From the NCBI GenBank assembly GCA_012032555.1, contig JAAUSR010000008.1:47734-111733 (forward strand): a stretch of 64,000 nucleotides of DNA. The letters run 5' to 3'. Position numbers and translations under genes: made by a program. The stretch comes from Thioploca sp. Lineage in GTDB: Bacteria > Pseudomonadota > Gammaproteobacteria > Beggiatoales > Beggiatoaceae. The notes beneath the pieces are model-generated. The model was given only the letters and a program-made list of their open reading frames with translations, was not told where the DNA came from and ran no database searches. Position 1 is the first letter of the stretch. Every line of letters begins with the position of its first letter. Positions 59,919 through 64,000 of this stretch are shown one piece after another.

Positions 59919-61175
59919 ATGAGCTATCAAGATCGTTGGTTATTACCGGCTGGCATTATCGACAGCTTACCAGAAGAATCGGCTCACTTAGAAAAATTAC
60001 GTCGCCGATTGCTCGATGTTTATGCCACTTGGGGGTATGAACTCGTTATCCCACCACTGATGGAATACTTAGAATCTCTCTTAGTGGGTACCGGGCAAAT
60101 ACTCGATTTGCAAACCTTTAAATTAACTGATCAGTTTACCGGTCGGTTGATGGGAATTCGTGCTGATATGACACCACAAATAGCACGTATCGATGCCCAC
60201 CGTCTGCGGCGAGAAGTACCCACTCGATTATGTTATTTAGGAACCGTATTACACACTCGTCCCAATTCATTTTCTGGTTCACGTTCTCCCTTGCAAGTTG
60301 GTGTAGAACTATTTGGTTATCAAGGGGTTGATAGTGATATTGAAATTCTCTCTTTAATGCTGGAAACGCTAGAAATAACCGGCATTACTGATTTCCATAT
60401 CGATATAGGACATGTTGAAATTTATCGTCGTTTAATAGCACAAGCTAAACGCGAAATTAAACAAACACAACAACCTATCCCAACAACTATTCAAACAGAC
60501 CGTGAAGAGGAAAACGAAGAACCGCTATTTGAATTTGAAGAACCATTGTTCGATGCGATTAAACGTAAAGCTAACACTGAGATAAAAACGTTATTATCTC
60601 AATGGAATATTTCCCAGCCGTTACGCCAAATGTTAAGTGAATTACCACAACTTCATGGTGATGCGCAAGTTTTGCAAGCTGCCCGTCGAATATTTAATCG
60701 GGCTCCACATGGTGTCCATACCGCTTTGGATGAATTAGAGCAACTACAAGCACAATGGCATGGAATACCGCTGCATTTCGATTTAGCTGAATTACGTGGT
60801 TATAGTTATCATATGGGCGTCATTTTCGCCGCTTATGTTTCCCAACATGGGCGAGCTATCGCTAAAGGTGGGCGTTACGATATTGGCAAATCTTTTGGCT
60901 GTTCTCGACCCGCTACCGGTTTCAGTACCAACTTAAGAACCATAGTGTCTCTTCAACCGGAGATACTTTCCACGAAACCGGCTGCCATTTTTGCGCCACC
61001 AACGCCGACTGATGCGCTTTTAGCGACGACCTTAGCCACAACTATTCGACAACTGCGCGAACAAGGAGAAGTGGTTATTAGTCGATTACCTCATCAAATT
61101 GGTGATGCCCAAGCGATGGGATGTGACCGTGAATTACGTTTAACTGCAACCGGGTGGCAAGTTACCCCATTATAA
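59919..61175 (+). CDS. hisZ: ATP phosphoribosyltransferase regulatory subunit HisZ, with an acidic insertion
   Basis: A HisRS paralogue lacking aminoacylation that activates short-form HisG in histidine synthesis. Class II synthetase motifs are visible: WGYELVIPPLMEYLESLL, FKLTDQFTGRLMGIRADMTPQIARI, RLCYLGTVLH and ELRGYSYHMGVIFAAYV. The product is 418 residues from ATG 59919; the in-frame TTG at 59907 is less likely. Between ~177 and ~207 there is a Gln/Thr/Glu-rich stretch with a small internal duplication (EEPLFEFEEPLFDA) that I do not expect in the family. Followed by purA, as in Pseudomonas. Confidence 0.92.
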   Translation: MSYQDRWLLPAGIIDSLPEESAHLEKLRRRLLDVYATWGYELVIPPLMEYLESLLVGTGQILDLQTFKLTDQFTGRLMGIRADMTPQIARIDAHRLRREVPTRLCYLGTVLHTRPNSFSGSRSPLQVGVELFGYQGVDSDIEILSLMLETLEITGITDFHIDIGHVEIYRRLIAQAKREIKQTQQPIPTTIQTDREEENEEPLFEFEEPLFDAIKRKANTEIKTLLSQWNISQPLRQMLSELPQLHGDAQVLQAARRIFNRAPHGVHTALDELEQLQAQWHGIPLHFDLAELRGYSYHMGVIFAAYVSQHGRAIAKGGRYDIGKSFGCSRPATGFSTNLRTIVSLQPEILSTKPAAIFAPPTPTDALLATTLATTIRQLREQGEVVISRLPHQIGDAQAMGCDRELRLTATGWQVTPL

Positions 61176-61203
61176 AAAAATCCTGATAATTGATAACTGA
61201 TAA

Positions 61204-62517
<1,314 letters not shown>

Positions 62518-62537
62518 CCATCACAAACGAAAATTAG

Positions 62538-62592
62538 GTAGGGTGGGCATTGCCCACCCTGATGGGTGATGGGTGTGCGGTGCACACGGGTT
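62538..62592 (+). repeat. Hairpins after purA (GGGTGGGCA dispersed repeat)
   Basis: AGGGTGGGCA-t-TGCCCACCCT is a perfect 10-base inverted repeat with almost no loop, followed by GTGTGC-ggt-GCACAC. The first belongs to the family also seen after rne (38243-38272). They may terminate or stabilise the purA transcript, but there is no T run. Confidence 0.55.
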
Positions 62593-62658
62593 GTTGTTCC
62601 TAAATAATGCACCTTACTAGTTGAATAAGAAAAAATGTAGCCTTTCTTATTGTTACCA

Positions 62659-63777
62659 TCAACGACGGATTACTCTATTTTGGTACTCATAAGCACCAAT
62701 ATCACAATGACTGCCAGTTAAACGATCAGAAACACGAGGAATACCACGTTGGTCCCGATTATTAACTGGTTTAGCTATACAAATCGCATCATCACCGTTA
62801 TCAATAGCAATACTACCAGAAAGTAAAGCATGAGTTAGTGTGGGGCCACCATTATTAGCTAGGAGGCTAAGTTGGGGATCACCGCTCCAGGTGGGATTAC
62901 AGCTACCGTCTTCAATTAAGGTGCTCCTAATGGTAAATTTATTACTGCTATTATAACAATCACCACCCTCGCTATTAGCAATAATACTGTTGGCAATTTG
63001 ACTATTGCCCTCATTAAAAATACCACCGATAGTAGTAGCTTGATTGTTAGATAAAGTACTATTAATGACAGTTAAGTTATCTAGGTTATAAATACCGCCA
63101 CCCCAAGAGGCACTATTACCTGATAGAGTCGAGTTAACAGTAATAACATCGCCGCCCGCATTATAAATGCCACCACCGTTGGAAGCCAAATTCGATGATA
63201 ATTCGCTTTGATCAATGGTTATGGTACCTCCAGCCATATTAAGAATACCGCCACCATCATCTGTATTTTGAGCAATATTATTTAATAATCTACTTTTGGT
63301 GAGTGTTACATTGGCACCAAAGGGACCTAAATTGAAGATACCAGCACCGCCATTGTTAGCGTGGGTAACGTAAGCGCATTCAGTAGTGTTTCCCTGTAAG
63401 GTACTATTGGTAATATTTAAAGTACCCGCATTGAAAATGCCACCGCCACCACAGGGATGAAAACCATTATTATCTTCAGCAATATTGCTCAATAATTTGC
63501 TATTAGTGATAGTTAATTCGCCTTCGTTATCAATTCCACCACCAAGGTTAGCTGTATTACCAAATAAGATGCTATCGGTAATGCTTAAAATGCCATAATT
63601 TTCTATACCACCACCACCCATAGTCCAATAGTAATTAGCAAAACCATTAGCAATGGTCATTTTATTAATGCTAACAATCGCATTACTATTGATAACAAAC
63701 ACACGATTAATTCCTTCTCCGCTGATAGTTAACTTATCTGCACCGGGACCTTGAAAATCGATATTACTAGAGTTGTA
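62659..63777 (-). pseudogene. Beta-helix (choice-of-anchor Q) exoprotein lacking its N-terminus, cut by an IS
   Basis: Rungs such as GGGIENYGILSITDSILFGN and GGGIYNLDNLTVINSTLSNN form a right-handed beta-helix. The closing block DGSCNPTWSGDPQLSLLANN and CDIGAYEYQ matches the protein at 46871-48706. Upstream of the first Met (63702) the same frame continues as SSNIDFQGPGADKLTISGEG, the usual sequence after the CSLREA region. It then hits a stop near 63777, exactly where the IS remnant begins. Signal peptide and CSLREA motif are therefore lost. It also lacks the Ig-like tail of its relative. Confidence 0.75.
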
Positions 63778-63793
63778 TCACGTTAAAAACCAA

Positions 63794-64000
63794 TCAATTA
63801 GCTAAGTAAAAATTCCATAGTCCAGCACAGACACCAATTATTTCATCATATAAATCAATTGTATGAAATCTAATTTATTGACAAGTGTTCTGTAGCGTTT
63901 CATGCCAGAAATGCTATTTTCTACAAAAATTCGTTCTTTAGCTACCTTCTTGTTGCCATTTTTTTGATTTTTAGTTAATTTGCCATTTTTTTTACGTTTT
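63794..64000 (-). pseudogene. C-terminal end of an IS5-type (DDE_Tnp_4) transposase, frameshifted
   Basis: Reading leftward from the edge: KRKKNGKLTKNQKNGNKKVA, KERIFVENSISGMKRYRTLVNK, the catalytic-Glu region of IS5-family transposases. After FIQ a shift gives YDEIIGVCAGLWNFYLAN and a stop at 63794. The order and ending (GLWNFYLA) are typical of the family. The element's end lies at about 63778-63793, directly against the beta-helix gene it interrupts. The rest is outside the window. Confidence 0.65.

Overview
The window reads as a chromosome segment of an AT-rich gammaproteobacterium, most plausibly a large sulfur-oxidising member of the Thiotrichales (Beggiatoa/Thiomargarita-like). Gammaproteobacterial gene neighbourhoods are conserved: LysM-family gene-dprA-smg-topA-tsaC, ftsB-ispD-ispF, rpsU-yqeY-dnaG-rpoD, serS-crcB, rne/rluC-HAD-sppA, and miaA-hfq-hflX-hflK-hflC-yjeT-hisZ-purA. 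Between these blocks lies accessory material typical of that group: CHAT/TPR and haemagglutinin-type exoproteins, RCC1-repeat and CSLREA beta-helix secreted proteins, Uma2 nuclease, PIN toxins and many short dispersed repeats. The taxonomic placement is inference; no rRNA or tRNA gene was seen.

Layout: 1-5.2 kb is a minus-strand housekeeping operon for competence, topology and tRNA modification. 5.4-9.1 kb holds a HAMP-ended sensor and a NorD/CbbO-like VWA protein. 9.3-15 kb (plus) carries an unknown small gene, ftsB-ispD-ispF, a frameshifted FKBP-methyltransferase fusion and the yqiJ-yqiK (flotillin) pair. 15.5-23.9 kb has tgt, the ovothiol synthase ovoA, a frameshifted methyltransferase and two RCC1-repeat exoproteins. 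24.1-35.4 kb (minus) has rpoD, dnaG, yqeY, rpsU, a Sel1 protein, serS, DUF190, crcB, a SPOR protein, sppA, a HAD phosphatase and rluC. rne follows on the plus strand with a long structured leader, then acs.

40.5-46.7 kb is a decayed defence/mobile island. It holds a type ISP-like restriction-modification gene whose middle has been replaced by a PIN-domain gene pair and a 140-bp hairpin element, a vapB with truncated vapC, an IS5-type remnant and Uma2, with glmU embedded. 46.8-54.6 kb is a surface-protein region: a CSLREA beta-helix protein, a regular array of palindromic sites, a small membrane protein, and a CHAT-protease/haemagglutinin pair. 54.6-62.5 kb is the hfq/hfl/purA housekeeping block. 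The right edge is a second beta-helix gene cut by an IS remnant.

Two cross-cutting patterns stand out. First, at least five genes carry the same lesion, loss of one base from a homopolymer run (FKBP-methyltransferase, methyltransferase, SPOR, ISP C-terminus, CHAT), pointing to sequencing undercalls or real slippage. Second, a palindromic MITE-like element occurs three times, once with an exact 7-bp target duplication. Several starts were moved inward to internal ATG codons, or assigned to GTG/TTG, from ribosome-binding sites and family length.
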